Translations under genes and position numbers: made by a program | NCBI RefSeq assembly: GCF_009811795.1 | Contig: NZ_BLJE01000001.1 | Span: forward strand, 434,001 to 498,000 | Length of the DNA: 64,000 bases | DNA from: Litoreibacter roseus | Lineage (GTDB): Bacteria; Pseudomonadota; Alphaproteobacteria; Rhodobacterales; Rhodobacteraceae | Direction: 5' to 3' | Notes under the pieces: generated by a model | Databases searched by the model: none | Seen by the model: the letters and a program-made list of their open reading frames with translations, nothing else | What the model was told of the DNA's origin: nothing | Part shown: in pieces, positions 36,569 to 45,872 of the stretch | Layout of the letters: the number at the start of each line of letters is the position of its first letter | How positions within the stretch are numbered: position 1 is the first letter of the stretch

Positions 36569-37300
36569 ATGACGGCAAGAGACCCTGACGAGAATGGCTG
36601 GGCCAGTTCAGCTACAACATGGATCACCCGTATGAGTGGGGGCGGTGATTTCTCACGCATGCACGTACTGGACCGGCCGATGATCGTCCGCTTGAAGGCG
36701 ATGCAAGCCGCCAAAGCCCTTGATGTGGGATGCGGCGAAGGTCGCTTTTGCCGTGTGATGGCCGACATGGGCTTCTGCGTGACCGGACTTGATCCGATCG
36801 CGCGTATGCTGGACATCGCGCGCGCCCGAGACGGCGAAAGTACATACGTCAAAGGTTTTGCGGAAAGTCTGCCGTTCGATACCGAAAGCTTCGATTTGAT
36901 CGTCTCCTACCTGACTCTCATTGATATCGACGATGCAGAAAGCGCAATCTCAGAGATGGCTCGTGTGCTGGCTCCGGGTGGTCGCATTCTGGTGGCCAAC
37001 CTCTCTGGTTTTGCGACGTCCAGCGCTGTTGTCGGGAAACGGTACTGCAGCGACACAGGGGAAGAACTTCGCCCCCTCGGGCGATATCTGGAGGACAAAA
37101 AGGAGTGGTTCGAATGGGACGGTCTGCGGGTTCAGAACTGGCATCGCCCTCTGTCGCGGTACATGCACTGGTTCCTTGCGAACAACCTGGCCCTTACTCA
37201 TTTTGACGAACCAAGGACCACCGGGGGGCCAGCAGACCGTTTGAAATCCTACGAGCGAATGCCGTATTTAATGATAATGGAATGGCAAAAGCCGTTCTAG
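36569..37300 (+). CDS. Class I SAM-dependent methyltransferase
   Basis: 243-aa methyltransferase with motif I ALDVGCGEGRFCRVM, motif II GLDPIARMLDIA and motif III VLAPGGRILVANL, in the UbiE/Methyltransf_11 group. The N-terminal NGWASSATTWITRMSGGGDF stretch matches small alphaproteobacterial methyltransferases of unknown substrate, which supports the first ATG rather than the one at 36632. Single gene. Confidence 0.82.
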   Translation: MTARDPDENGWASSATTWITRMSGGGDFSRMHVLDRPMIVRLKAMQAAKALDVGCGEGRFCRVMADMGFCVTGLDPIARMLDIARARDGESTYVKGFAESLPFDTESFDLIVSYLTLIDIDDAESAISEMARVLAPGGRILVANLSGFATSSAVVGKRYCSDTGEELRPLGRYLEDKKEWFEWDGLRVQNWHRPLSRYMHWFLANNLALTHFDEPRTTGGPADRLKSYERMPYLMIMEWQKPF

Positions 37301-37335
37301 TCGGGATACCCTGATCTGCATCTGCTCCTTGCCGA

Positions 37336-38229
37336 TCAGAGCGTCCCACCAAACTCTTCAAACGCGCGGATCATGCACTCTACGAACAAGTCTGTCGTCG
37401 GCAAACTGACGGCGCCGGCGGGCGTTAGAACACCGTATTTCATGGAGAACTCAGGTGTTATCTTTCGAACCGTCGCTGGCCGACTGATCGAAAAAGCGGT
37501 GAAAGGATCGGTGATCGTGTACCCCAGCCCCTGAGACGCAAGGTTCGCTGCAACAAGTGATGAAGATGTGCTGAGAACAGGCCTCGGTGTCTTTCCTGCT
37601 TCGGAAAAAATGGCGTTTATCTGTTGCTGAAGAAGCGTGTCCGGCGTGAGCGAGATTAGCGGTTCATTGATTAGGTCGTCGACCGAAATCGCATCATTTT
37701 GGCGCAGCGGATGATCTGGACCAAGTACGGCAACCGCAGATTTTGAGCCCAAGGGCCGGATGTCCAGTTGCATCTGTTCAACCGGAAGCGGGCCAAAGCC
37801 AACGTCAAAGTGATGCCCGGTCAACCAGCGCTCCATCTCTCGCCGATGATGGGTTTCGATAACGACGCCGACGTCTGGCATATGCTCTCGAAATTCCTTC
37901 GTTGCGATTGGCAGAATGCTGTTGGCAAGCCGTGTCAAAGCAACCACCCGCACTTTTCGACCCGCACCCTGCCTGATGTCCTCTGCGATGCCCGAAAGCT
38001 GTTCCAACCCCGCAAGAATGCGCTCGACGTCCCGGTAGAAGAGTCGCGCCTCTTCGGTCGGGCGCAGGGTGCGCCGGTCCCGTTGGAACAACTGAAAGCC
38101 AACCTCCTTTTCCAAATTGGAGATCAAACGTGAGACGGCGGGCTGGCTGAGGTTCAGGTCAAGCGCCGCGCCCGCAAGGGATCCGCGGCGAACAATAAGG
38201 CAAAATGCGTGGAGCGCCTTTGGGATCAT
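37336..38229 (-). CDS. LysR-family transcriptional regulator
   Basis: 297-aa LTTR: N-terminal winged helix (FCLIVRRGSLAGAALDLNLSQPAVSRLISNLEKEVGFQLFQRDRR) and a substrate-binding C-terminal domain with GHHFDVGFGPLPVEQM. Convergent with the methyltransferase gene and about 75 bases downstream of the DUF1513 gene on the same strand. No divergent target gene is present, so its regulon is unclear. Confidence 0.88.
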   Translation of the reverse strand: MIPKALHAFCLIVRRGSLAGAALDLNLSQPAVSRLISNLEKEVGFQLFQRDRRTLRPTEEARLFYRDVERILAGLEQLSGIAEDIRQGAGRKVRVVALTRLANSILPIATKEFREHMPDVGVVIETHHRREMERWLTGHHFDVGFGPLPVEQMQLDIRPLGSKSAVAVLGPDHPLRQNDAISVDDLINEPLISLTPDTLLQQQINAIFSEAGKTPRPVLSTSSSLVAANLASQGLGYTITDPFTAFSISRPATVRKITPEFSMKYGVLTPAGAVSLPTTDLFVECMIRAFEEFGGTL

Positions 38230-38305
38230 GATCTATTCAGCTTTATGCAAGTTGAGGCGTCAGTCTTGCATAGAGCGGTGTGTTAAGCAAACCGCGGGGA
38301 CTTGT

Positions 38306-39379
38306 TCAAACCGCAATCAGATGGTTGTCAAAGGCTAGATCGTGGGTTCGAAGCGGCGATAAGCCTGTTTCAGTCAACCGGTGCAATCCCCCCAGTCCGT
38401 CCGTCGCAAGGCCGCCACCGGGCGCAGTGGCAATACCGCTGATATCTGGTCTGCGGGCCTGCCCCTCGAAGCCCTCTACGGGATCAAAAATCTGAAGAAA
38501 GCCGCCCCGTGGAGACGTGATGACTATTTTTTGTGGGTCTTTCAGTACGGCCACGCTGCCCGCGTACCCGCTCATGGATCTGCGATGTAGTTCGGGGGCC
38601 GTCAATTGGGTGAGGCCCTTGCCGGGTTCATACACAGCGACCAAAGAGGGTGCCACGAAGGCGTCGCCCTGCCACTGAAAGGCGCAGGCGATCAGTCCGT
38701 TTTCACCAGCCGACAGATGGCGGAGTGAGTTCTGATGAAGGTCCTCTGGAAGCGCAACCTGATCCCGGATTTCACCGGCGGTGTTCATCACAGTAAGATT
38801 GGGCTTCATGGTGTCGAGGTTCAGTTTTTCCCGCCCGCTGTCGGGGTGGGTCCGAATGCCACCGTTCGCCACTGCAAGCAAACCCGTGCTCGGACAACGC
38901 AGAATGTCATGGGGGCCTATCCCGCCCGCAGAGAACTCACCAATTCTACGGTAACCCTTCGTGCTCTGCCAAATCCCGATAAGACCTTCACCCGTTTCAA
39001 AACGGTTTTCGGTCGTGAAAAGCAGCTCGCCGTCTGCGGAAAAGGCACCATGGCCATAGAAGTGATAACCTGCAGGCGCGGTGAGATTGCATAGATTTTT
39101 TCCCGTAACGCAGTTTATGACGATTGCGTAAGTGCCGGGTCTGCGGGCAAATGCAACGGCCTCGGGTTTCTTTGGGTGCGCCGCAGCCGCATGACCGCGA
39201 CTTGGAAGCGGGATACGAAAGGCCAGTCCGCCGTCCATGTCCAGGCCGTACAATGCAAACGTACCGTCCAACTCTTGGGCGGCTGTCAAATAGCACGCAT
39301 TACCGGCGTCGGCCCATGTCAGACTGGGCGTCGCTCCTGCGGCAAGCAAACCGCCCAGAAAGCGTCTGCGCGTGGTCAT
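38306..39379 (-). CDS. DUF1513 family protein, Tat-exported
   Basis: 357-aa periplasmic protein with a twin-arginine signal (MTTRRRFLGGLLAAGATPSL) and a beta-propeller-like body: GHAAAAHPKKPEAVAFARRPG, GHGAFSADGELLFTTEN and GGIGPHDI. DUF1513 genes usually accompany imelysin and di-haem peroxidase-like genes of iron uptake; those are absent here. The ATG at 39379 overlaps the stop of a short upstream frame, suggesting a lost operon partner. Confidence 0.82.
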   Translation of the reverse strand: MTTRRRFLGGLLAAGATPSLTWADAGNACYLTAAQELDGTFALYGLDMDGGLAFRIPLPSRGHAAAAHPKKPEAVAFARRPGTYAIVINCVTGKNLCNLTAPAGYHFYGHGAFSADGELLFTTENRFETGEGLIGIWQSTKGYRRIGEFSAGGIGPHDILRCPSTGLLAVANGGIRTHPDSGREKLNLDTMKPNLTVMNTAGEIRDQVALPEDLHQNSLRHLSAGENGLIACAFQWQGDAFVAPSLVAVYEPGKGLTQLTAPELHRRSMSGYAGSVAVLKDPQKIVITSPRGGFLQIFDPVEGFEGQARRPDISGIATAPGGGLATDGLGGLHRLTETGLSPLRTHDLAFDNHLIAV

Positions 39380-39462
39380 GTGCGGGTTCCGCGCGTTAAG
39401 AAACCGGTGCCCCACATCGGTTCAATGGTCGCGGCGGACCAACGTTTCAAAATTGCCTTCAT
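39376..39462 (-). pseudogene. Short upstream frame coupled to the DUF1513 gene
   Basis: A 28-codon frame starting at an ATG at 39462 encodes MKAILKRWSAATIEPMWGTG and eight more residues, and its TGA overlaps the DUF1513 ATG. It is too short to identify. It could be a remnant of the upstream gene of a former iron-uptake operon or a small coupled leader. Confidence 0.3.
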
Positions 39463-39636
39463 CGTATCGCTACTTTCACCCTCTTCATTTCTTATAACTC
39501 TGCTCAGGAATATGCCAAGTGCGATTCACCTTGCCTTCCGTGACGGAGAATCCATCACACCCAGCATCCGACCGAGGGAAAGACGGCTGGTGTCCCGCAA
39601 GACAATGGCGCTAAGTGGTTAGATCGCGATTAGGTT

Positions 39637-40113
39637 GTGGACACAAAAACGATGACGGAACCTTCCTCGAAAACCTCCCGGCCTTTGATGGTTATCGGTT
39701 GGCACGAATGTATCAGCTTGCCTGATCTCGGGCTGCGGGACTTCGCAGTAAAGGTCGATACCGGCGCACGGACGACTGCGCTGCACGCAGCGAATATCGA
39801 GACATTTCGCAAAGATGGGCAGGACTGGGTGCGGTTTGACCCGCCAAGAATTGGCGACCACCAACCGGCTACATACGAAGGACCGGTGTTCGCGATACGG
39901 GACATTACCAACACCAGCGGAGTGCCCGAACCGCGCATTGTTATTCAGACACCGCTGGTCATTGCGGGGCGGAAATGGAAGATTGACGTTTCGTTGGCGG
40001 ATCGCGGCTCGATGCGGTTCCCGCTCATTCTCGGTCGTCGTGCACTGCGGGGGCACAATATCGCAGTCCATCCGGGCCGGTCGTACCTCGTCAGCACAAA
40101 ACCGAATTATTAA
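39637..40113 (+). CDS. RimB-like retropepsin-type ATP-dependent zinc protease family protein
   Basis: 158-aa protein of the family called ATP-dependent zinc protease/RimB, with the aspartic-protease-like motif VKVDTGARTTALHA (residues 39-52) and the ending RFPLILGRRALRGHNIAVHP. In Pseudomonas RimB cooperates with RimA and RimK in ribosomal protein S6 glutamation control. GTG 39637 and ATG 39652 are both possible starts. It is the first of three tightly linked genes with rimK 12 bases downstream. Confidence 0.82.
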   Translation: MDTKTMTEPSSKTSRPLMVIGWHECISLPDLGLRDFAVKVDTGARTTALHAANIETFRKDGQDWVRFDPPRIGDHQPATYEGPVFAIRDITNTSGVPEPRIVIQTPLVIAGRKWKIDVSLADRGSMRFPLILGRRALRGHNIAVHPGRSYLVSTKPNY

Positions 40114-40125
40114 AGGATAAAGCTC

Positions 40126-41031
40126 ATGAAAATCGCCATGCTTGCCCGAAATGCAGAGCTTTATTCTCACGTCCGTCTTAAGGAGGCCGCCGAGGCCCGC
40201 GGTCATACGCTGGATATTATCAACACCTTGCGCTGCTACATGAATATCGCGTCGCGCCGTCCAGAGGTTTACTACAACGGTGAAAAATTAGTGGGCTACG
40301 ACGCTGTTATTCCGCGGATCGGTGCGTCTATCACCTTTTACGGGCTGGCCGTCTTGCGCCAGTTCGAGATGATGGGGGTCTACCCGCTGAATGAAAGTGT
40401 TGCGATCGGCCGGTCGCGGGACAAGCTGCGCTCGATGCAACTCTTGGCCCGTGACGGCATAGGCCTTCCAGTTACAACCTTCGCGCATGATGCCAAACAG
40501 GCAGAGGAGGTCGTGAAACTGGCTGGTGGCGCGCCGACGGTCATCAAATTGCTCGAAGGAACGCAGGGGATCGGTGTGGTTCTAGCGGATACCGAGCGGT
40601 CCGCGAAATCCGTAATTGAAGCATTCCGAGGCGCGAACGTGAACATACTGGTGCAGGAATTCATCAAGGAAGCGGGCGGTACGGACATTCGTGCCATCGT
40701 CGTCGGCGGTAAGGTGATTGCCGCGATGAAGCGGACCGGGGCGGAGGGAGAATTCAGATCCAACCTGCACCGCGGCGGATCTGCGCAACTTATAAAGATT
40801 TCGTCCGAAGAACGCGCAACTGCGGTGCGCGCCGCGAAATCCATGGGGCTGGCGGTATGTGGTGTCGATATGCTGCGCGCAAATCATGGACCCGTGGTGA
40901 TGGAAGTGAACTCCTCCCCCGGCCTCGAAGGGGTGGAAAAGGCGACCGGCCTCGATATTGCGGGCAAGATCATCGAATACATCGAGAAACATGCGAAGCC
41001 TAACGCGACCAAAACCAAAGGTAAGGGATGA
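40126..41031 (+). CDS. rimK: RimK family alpha-L-glutamate ligase
   Basis: 301-aa ATP-grasp ligase, standard RimK length. N-terminal [22 protein letters not shown], central [23 protein letters not shown]-grasp [22 protein letters not shown] and [18 protein letters not shown] near the C-terminus. RimK adds glutamates to the C-terminus of ribosomal protein S6. Its stop overlaps the next start by four bases. Confidence 0.92.
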   Translation: MKIAMLARNAELYSHVRLKEAAEARGHTLDIINTLRCYMNIASRRPEVYYNGEKLVGYDAVIPRIGASITFYGLAVLRQFEMMGVYPLNESVAIGRSRDKLRSMQLLARDGIGLPVTTFAHDAKQAEEVVKLAGGAPTVIKLLEGTQGIGVVLADTERSAKSVIEAFRGANVNILVQEFIKEAGGTDIRAIVVGGKVIAAMKRTGAEGEFRSNLHRGGSAQLIKISSEERATAVRAAKSMGLAVCGVDMLRANHGPVVMEVNSSPGLEGVEKATGLDIAGKIIEYIEKHAKPNATKTKGKG

Positions 41032-42071
41032 CCAAGCGATCAGGATTTGAGATCGCTGGCGAAGTCATAGCGTCGGGCACCCGCAAGACGGTTCAACTGC
41101 CTGTCAGCACGCTTTCGGATCACACGCCTGTTGCCGTGTCAGCACATGTTATTCATGGACGGCGAGAAGGTCCGACGGTTTTTATCAGCGCAGGCATTCA
41201 CGGTGACGAGGTGATCGGCGTTGAGATCGTGCGCCGGTTGCTTCGGGCCAAGAACATCAATGCTTTGCGCGGAACCCTGATTGTGGTGCCCATAGTGAAC
41301 ACCTTCGGGTTCTTGAACCATTCGCGGTACCTGCCGGATCGCCGAGATCTCAATCGTAGCTTTCCTGGCTCCCCCAACGGATCATTGGCGTCACGCCTCG
41401 CGCATATTTTCCTGAATGAGGTCGTCGCGCGCTGTTCTTTCGGGATTGATCTGCACTCCGCAGCGATCCATCGGACAAATTTGCCGCAGATCAGGGTTTC
41501 CGCCAACAATAAGGAAACCATGCGGCTGGCGCGGACATTCGGTGCGCCGGTTATTCTGACGAGCGCACTTCGCGACGGTAGCCTTCGGCAGGAGGCTAAG
41601 ACTATCGGCGTCGACGTGCTGCTCTATGAAGCGGGCGAGGGGATGCGCTTTGATGAGATGTCAGTGCGGGCCGGTTTCGCCGGTATTCTGCGCGTATTGA
41701 AAGAACTGGGTATGTTGCCGCCGAAAGGGATTGCAAAGGCAAGTGCGCTGTCCGTTGTTTGCTCAAGCAGCCATTGGGTGCGTGCGCCACTTGGTGGCCT
41801 GCTGAGAGTGTTTAAGAGTGAGGGCGATGTGGTCGAGGAGGGCGTGGTCTTGGCGGCCATCTCGGATCCCTTCGGGGAGGACGAGACAGAAGTGGTTGCG
41901 CGCAGCGGCGGCATCATCGTCGGACGTGCCGTTATGCCCGTCGTCCATGAAGGGGACGCCCTGTTTCACATCGCGGCCGTTAAATCAGCGGACCTTGCCG
42001 AGGCGACGGTTGATGATTTGGTGAACCAGCTAGAAGAAGATCCGCTCTTTGATGAAGATGAAATCATCTAA
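41028..42071 (+). CDS. Succinylglutamate desuccinylase/aspartoacylase (AstE/AspA) family protein
   Basis: 347-aa zinc carboxypeptidase-like hydrolase. Zinc ligands are seen in [13 protein letters not shown] (H and E) and [13 protein letters not shown] (H), with a C-terminal beta-barrel domain ([28 protein letters not shown]). Not a true AstE since no arginine-succinyltransferase genes are nearby. ATGA overlap with rimK implies a role in the same pathway, possibly removal of a glutamyl or acyl group; this is inference. Confidence 0.86.
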   Translation: MTKRSGFEIAGEVIASGTRKTVQLPVSTLSDHTPVAVSAHVIHGRREGPTVFISAGIHGDEVIGVEIVRRLLRAKNINALRGTLIVVPIVNTFGFLNHSRYLPDRRDLNRSFPGSPNGSLASRLAHIFLNEVVARCSFGIDLHSAAIHRTNLPQIRVSANNKETMRLARTFGAPVILTSALRDGSLRQEAKTIGVDVLLYEAGEGMRFDEMSVRAGFAGILRVLKELGMLPPKGIAKASALSVVCSSSHWVRAPLGGLLRVFKSEGDVVEEGVVLAAISDPFGEDETEVVARSGGIIVGRAVMPVVHEGDALFHIAAVKSADLAEATVDDLVNQLEEDPLFDEDEII

Positions 42072-42119
42072 CTGAACTCCATTTTTACTGGCTTTATAGC
42101 CGTCAGACCAGCAAGCGGC

Positions 42120-42806
42120 CTATCCGCCGGCCGCCGACAGACGCCGCTGATCCTGAGGTGTTTGTCGAAGACTTGCCATTAAATGCTGGAACTTCTCGCC
42201 TTGGATTGCCACGTGGTTGCGCAACACGTGCGCTGCCGTTTCTGCATCGCCGTCTGCCAATGCGTTGACGATCAGCTTATGCTCGGCCATCGACTGCGGC
42301 ATGCGGCCTCTTAGCCTGAGTTGGCTTCGCCGGAACGGCTCAAGCCGCCGTTGTAATCTGAGCGCCTCGCCCTCGAGAAAAGCATTTCCGGATTGCGTAT
42401 AGATAATCTGGTGAAATAGTTCATTTTCAAGGTAATAAGTCGCTGCATCACCTGCTTTTGTCGCGGCCTCGCATGCTGCGTTTGCGCGCCGTAGGTCCTG
42501 CAGTGCGATGTCTGAAATCCTCGTGGCCGCAAGACGACCAGCGAATGCTTCCATCTCCGCCATGACCTCAAACATCTCAATCAGTTCAATCGGACCTGGC
42601 TGACGAACAAACACACCGCGCCGCGGGATCTGTTCAACGAGACCCGAGAGTGACAGCTTCTGAAAGGCTTCTCTGACCGGGGTCCGCGACACTTCGAATT
42701 TCTCGGCCAACTTGATCTCGTCCAGCCGCTCGCCATTGGTGAAATCGCCTTGAAGTATCATCCCTTCAAGCTCGGTTGCGATCAAATCTGCCCGGCGACC
42801 ATTCAT
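42120..42806 (-). CDS. matR: GntR-family regulator with FCD domain (malonate operon, MatR-like)
   Basis: 228-aa regulator: N-terminal winged helix (RLDEIKLAEKFEVSRTPVREAFQKLSLSGLVEQIPRRGVFV) and an all-helical FCD ligand domain. Divergent from the malonate TRAP operon, as in rhizobial matR-matPQMAB loci. A TTGTATACAA palindrome of the type bound by FCD regulators lies in the intergenic region. Probably a repressor released by malonate; ligand is inferred. Confidence 0.82.
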   Translation of the reverse strand: MNGRRADLIATELEGMILQGDFTNGERLDEIKLAEKFEVSRTPVREAFQKLSLSGLVEQIPRRGVFVRQPGPIELIEMFEVMAEMEAFAGRLAATRISDIALQDLRRANAACEAATKAGDAATYYLENELFHQIIYTQSGNAFLEGEALRLQRRLEPFRRSQLRLRGRMPQSMAEHKLIVNALADGDAETAAHVLRNHVAIQGEKFQHLMASLRQTPQDQRRLSAAGG

Positions 42807-42852
42807 TCATATTGGATAGATCCTCCACGCCAAGGATGCAATAATTATCATA

Positions 42853-42862
42853 TTGTATACAA
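42853..42862. promoter_or_regulatory. Candidate MatR operator
   Basis: Perfect palindrome TTGTATACAA in the matR-matP intergenic region, matching the GT-AC core of FCD-type GntR operators. A -35-like TTGACA follows at 42868-42873 toward matP. A 9-base direct repeat AGGATGCAA brackets it at 42833-42841 and 42875-42883. Confidence 0.6.
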
Positions 42863-42955
42863 AAAAATTGACATAGGATGCAAAACCTCCATTGTCTTCC
42901 TTTATCCGGATATCTGCTCTGCGTGATTCCGGACCGATCAAGTAGGGAGGATCGA

Positions 42956-43939
42956 ATGAAAAGAATAATGATGACGGCAGTAGCCGCGCTTGGCGTGTGC
43001 GCCGCAACGACATCCAGTGCCACTGAGCTGCGTTTGTCTCACCAGTGGTCGAACCAAGACATTCGGCATCAGGTTGCACAGATGGTAGCAGACGAGGTTG
43101 CCGCTGCCGATGTTGATCTAGACATTAAGATTTTCGGATCAAAGTCGCTCTTTAAGCCTCGCGAGCAGTACAAGCCGCTCAGCCGGGGACAGCTTGATAT
43201 GACGGTCCTACCGCTCAGCTACGCTGGGGGCCAACAGCCTGCCTTCAATCTCACACTTATGCCGGGGCTGGTGAAAAACCATGATCATGCAGCGCGCCTA
43301 AGCGACAGCCCTTTTATGGAAGCACTCGAAGAGAAAATGGCCGACGACGACGTCATGGTTCTGGTCCACGGTTATCTTGCTGGCGGTTTTGCAGGTAAAG
43401 AAAAATGCATCACAAGCCCCGCTGATGTTGAAGGGCAGCAGACACGTGCTGCTGGCAAGGCATTTGAACAGATGTTGGCAGGTGCCGGGGCATCCATCAC
43501 CTCGATGGCCTCTTCGGAAATCTACAATGCGATGCAAACGGGCGTTTTGACGGCAGCCAACACATCTTCGTCGTCCTTTGTGTCCTATCGTATCTACGAG
43601 CAAGTGGCTTGCTATACGCCTGCAGCCGATGTCGCATTGTGGTTTATGTATCAACCACTTCTCATGAACAAATCCACCTTCGAAGGTCTTTCGGAGGAGC
43701 AGCAGACGGCACTTATGTCGGCAGCTGAAAAGGCAGAAGCATTCTATCTTGAAGAAGCCAAGAAGCAGGATGCGGCCTCGGTCGACGTATTCCGGAACGC
43801 GGGCGTCGAAATTGCCGAAATGTCGACAGATGATTTCGAAGCATGGCGCGAGATTGCGAAAGAGACGTCTTACAAAGCCTTCGTCGACGAAGTGCCGGAT
43901 GGCCAGGAATTGCTCGATATGGCGCTGGCTGTCGAGTGA
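42956..43939 (+). CDS. matP: TRAP transporter solute-binding protein (malonate), DctP family
   Basis: 327-aa periplasmic binding protein with a signal peptide (MKRIMMTAVAALGVCAATTS) and DctP-type body: RLSHQWSNQDIRHQ, IFGSKSLFKPREQYKPLSRG and the acid-binding-site region SEIYNAMQTGVLTAANTSSS. GGAGG precedes the ATG; the longer upstream frame is not signal-peptide-like. With matQ, matM, matA and matB downstream, the likely ligand is malonate. A hairpin terminator after it may keep its expression above the membrane subunits. Confidence 0.87.
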   Translation: MKRIMMTAVAALGVCAATTSSATELRLSHQWSNQDIRHQVAQMVADEVAAADVDLDIKIFGSKSLFKPREQYKPLSRGQLDMTVLPLSYAGGQQPAFNLTLMPGLVKNHDHAARLSDSPFMEALEEKMADDDVMVLVHGYLAGGFAGKEKCITSPADVEGQQTRAAGKAFEQMLAGAGASITSMASSEIYNAMQTGVLTAANTSSSSFVSYRIYEQVACYTPAADVALWFMYQPLLMNKSTFEGLSEEQQTALMSAAEKAEAFYLEEAKKQDAASVDVFRNAGVEIAEMSTDDFEAWREIAKETSYKAFVDEVPDGQELLDMALAVE

Positions 43940-43942
43940 GCG

Positions 43943-43979
43943 GAAAGGGGCAGGGCTGCATGGCCCCGCCCCTTTTTTC
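43943..43979 (+). terminator. Hairpin terminator/attenuator between matP and matQ
   Basis: Starting four bases past the matP stop, AAAGGGGC and GCCCCTTT flank a GGG/CCC inner stem and are followed by TTTTTT. This is a strong intrinsic terminator shape inside the operon, suited to partial read-through so that the binding protein is made in excess over the permeases. Confidence 0.75.
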
Positions 43980-44007
43980 TGGCTGAAGTTGGAACAAGGG
44001 GTCGGCT

Positions 44008-44556
44008 ATGGCTGTCCAATCCACGACGTCTGTTGCACGGACCGGAGATAATGCATTTCTAAAAGCCGTCGCCGCGTTGTCCACCGTCGCTGGTTGGATT
44101 TCGGCGGGGATGATTGTGGTGGCCGTTGGGATCACCTGTCAGATGATCTTTGTCCGCTTCGTCCTGAATGCCTCTACGATCTGGCAAACCGAAGCGGTCG
44201 TCTATCTCGTGATCGCCGCGACCTTGCTTGGGCTGCCTTACGTGCAGCGGCTTCGTGGGCATGTGAATGTCGATCTCGTACCCCTTTGGTTACCGAAGGG
44301 TGCGCGTAAGGGGCTGGCCATCATCACACTTTCAGTGTCCATCGCGATAATCGCGGTAATGCTCTGGTACGGCTACGAGTATTGGCATTTCGCGTGGGAT
44401 AGGGGCTGGCGATCGGACACTGTTTGGGGGGTGCGGTTATGGATACCGTATCTGGCCTTACCCGTGGGGTTCGGTTTGTTTCTGCTACAACTGATTGCCG
44501 ATCTGGTCGCTGTTCTTCTGAACATTGAGGCCCCCTTCGGACTGGAGGACGACTGA
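44008..44556 (+). CDS. matQ: TRAP transporter small permease (DctQ family)
   Basis: 182-aa membrane protein with four predicted transmembrane helices (for example AGWISAGMIVVAVGITCQMI and the helix near IITLSVSIAIIAVMLWYGYE), the usual size for DctQ subunits. Its TGA overlaps the matM ATG by one base. Pairs with MatM as the malonate TRAP membrane complex. Confidence 0.88.
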   Translation: MAVQSTTSVARTGDNAFLKAVAALSTVAGWISAGMIVVAVGITCQMIFVRFVLNASTIWQTEAVVYLVIAATLLGLPYVQRLRGHVNVDLVPLWLPKGARKGLAIITLSVSIAIIAVMLWYGYEYWHFAWDRGWRSDTVWGVRLWIPYLALPVGFGLFLLQLIADLVAVLLNIEAPFGLEDD

Positions 44557-45872
44557 TGGATCCGCTTCTGCTCGGCGCATTGGTAGCCGTTTTCACAATC
44601 TTTGTTCTCTTCTCGGGCGTATCGGTTGCAGTTGGTCTCCTTATCGTTTCCGCGGGGTTCCTCATTGTTTTCGACGGCATGCGGTCATTGGAACTGATGC
44701 CCGAAATTCTGTTTGGAAAGCTGGATAACTTCGCGCTGCTCTCCATCCCCATGTTCATTATTATGGGGGCGTCCATTGCATCAACACGAGCGGGGGCCGA
44801 CCTTTATGAGGCATTGGAGCGCTGGCTGACGCGGGTTCCGGGCGGGTTGGTTATCTCCAATCTTGGCGCATGTGCTTTGTTTGCAGCGATGTCGGGCTCA
44901 AGCCCGGCGACCTGTGCGGCCATCGGCAAGATGGGCATCCCTGAGATGCGCAAGCGTGGATATCCAGATGGCGTCGCAGCAGGTTCTATCGCTGCTGGTG
45001 GTACCTTGGGCATTCTGATCCCACCCTCCGTCACGATGATCGTCTACGGGATCGCGACGGAGACTTCTATTGGTCGTCTGTTTCTTGCTGGTGTCTTCCC
45101 TGGGTTGCTGCTGGTCGCGTTGTTTATGGCGTGGTCGCTCTATTCCACTTGGCGCACGGGCGACGCGAACGTTCTATCCAGTACGACCTATACATGGCGT
45201 CAACGGTTCGAGGTTTTGCCTCGCGTTTTACCGTTCATCGCGATCATCCTTGGTGTGCTTTATGCCATGTATGGCGGTATCGCGACACCATCAGAAACCG
45301 CGGCGGTGGGCGCTTTGCTGTGCTTAGTGATTGCAATTGTGATCTACAAACTCTGGAACCCCAAGGATTTGTGGGTCGTGCTGCGCGACAGTACGAAAGA
45401 GTCGGTGATGATCCTTTTCATCATCGCGGCCGCAGGCGTGTTTTCCTACATGCTGTCGAGCCTTTTTATCACGCAATCGATTGCTGAATGGATCGGCACT
45501 CTTGAAGTCAACCGCTGGGTCCTCATGGGCGTCATCAATCTGTTCTTGCTGGTCGCCGGGTTCTTTCTGCCGCCGGTTGCGGTAATACTAATGGCCGCCC
45601 CTATTTTGTTGCCGATCATCACGACAGCGGGGTTCGATCCGATTTGGTTTGCCGTTATCCTGACAATCAATATGGAGATTGGTCTGATCAGTCCGCCCGT
45701 TGGATTGAACCTCTATGTGATCAACGGCATCGCGCCTGACATTTCGCTAAAGACCATCCTGATGGGCTCACTTCCATTCGTCGCGTGTATGGTCATCGCG
45801 ATCATCCTCCTATGCCTATTCCCCGGCATCGCGACATGGTTGCCAAACGCCGTCATGGGAACATCGGTATGA
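44556..45872 (+). CDS. matM: TRAP transporter large permease (DctM family)
   Basis: 438-aa polytopic protein with typical DctM sequences: ALLSIPMFIIMGASIASTRA, AAMSGSSPATCAAIGKMGIPEM, AAGGTLGILIPPSVTMIVYG and ISPPVGLNLYVINGIAPD. Sodium-driven transport is the family rule. Stop overlaps the matA start by four bases. Confidence 0.93.
   Translation: MDPLLLGALVAVFTIFVLFSGVSVAVGLLIVSAGFLIVFDGMRSLELMPEILFGKLDNFALLSIPMFIIMGASIASTRAGADLYEALERWLTRVPGGLVISNLGACALFAAMSGSSPATCAAIGKMGIPEMRKRGYPDGVAAGSIAAGGTLGILIPPSVTMIVYGIATETSIGRLFLAGVFPGLLLVALFMAWSLYSTWRTGDANVLSSTTYTWRQRFEVLPRVLPFIAIILGVLYAMYGGIATPSETAAVGALLCLVIAIVIYKLWNPKDLWVVLRDSTKESVMILFIIAAAGVFSYMLSSLFITQSIAEWIGTLEVNRWVLMGVINLFLLVAGFFLPPVAVILMAAPILLPIITTAGFDPIWFAVILTINMEIGLISPPVGLNLYVINGIAPDISLKTILMGSLPFVACMVIAIILLCLFPGIATWLPNAVMGTSV

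Noticed and set aside
36372-36578. 68-aa minus-strand gene
   Set aside because: Protein-like, but it overlaps the methyltransferase start head to head, has no RBS I can see and no known family; left as part of a decayed region.
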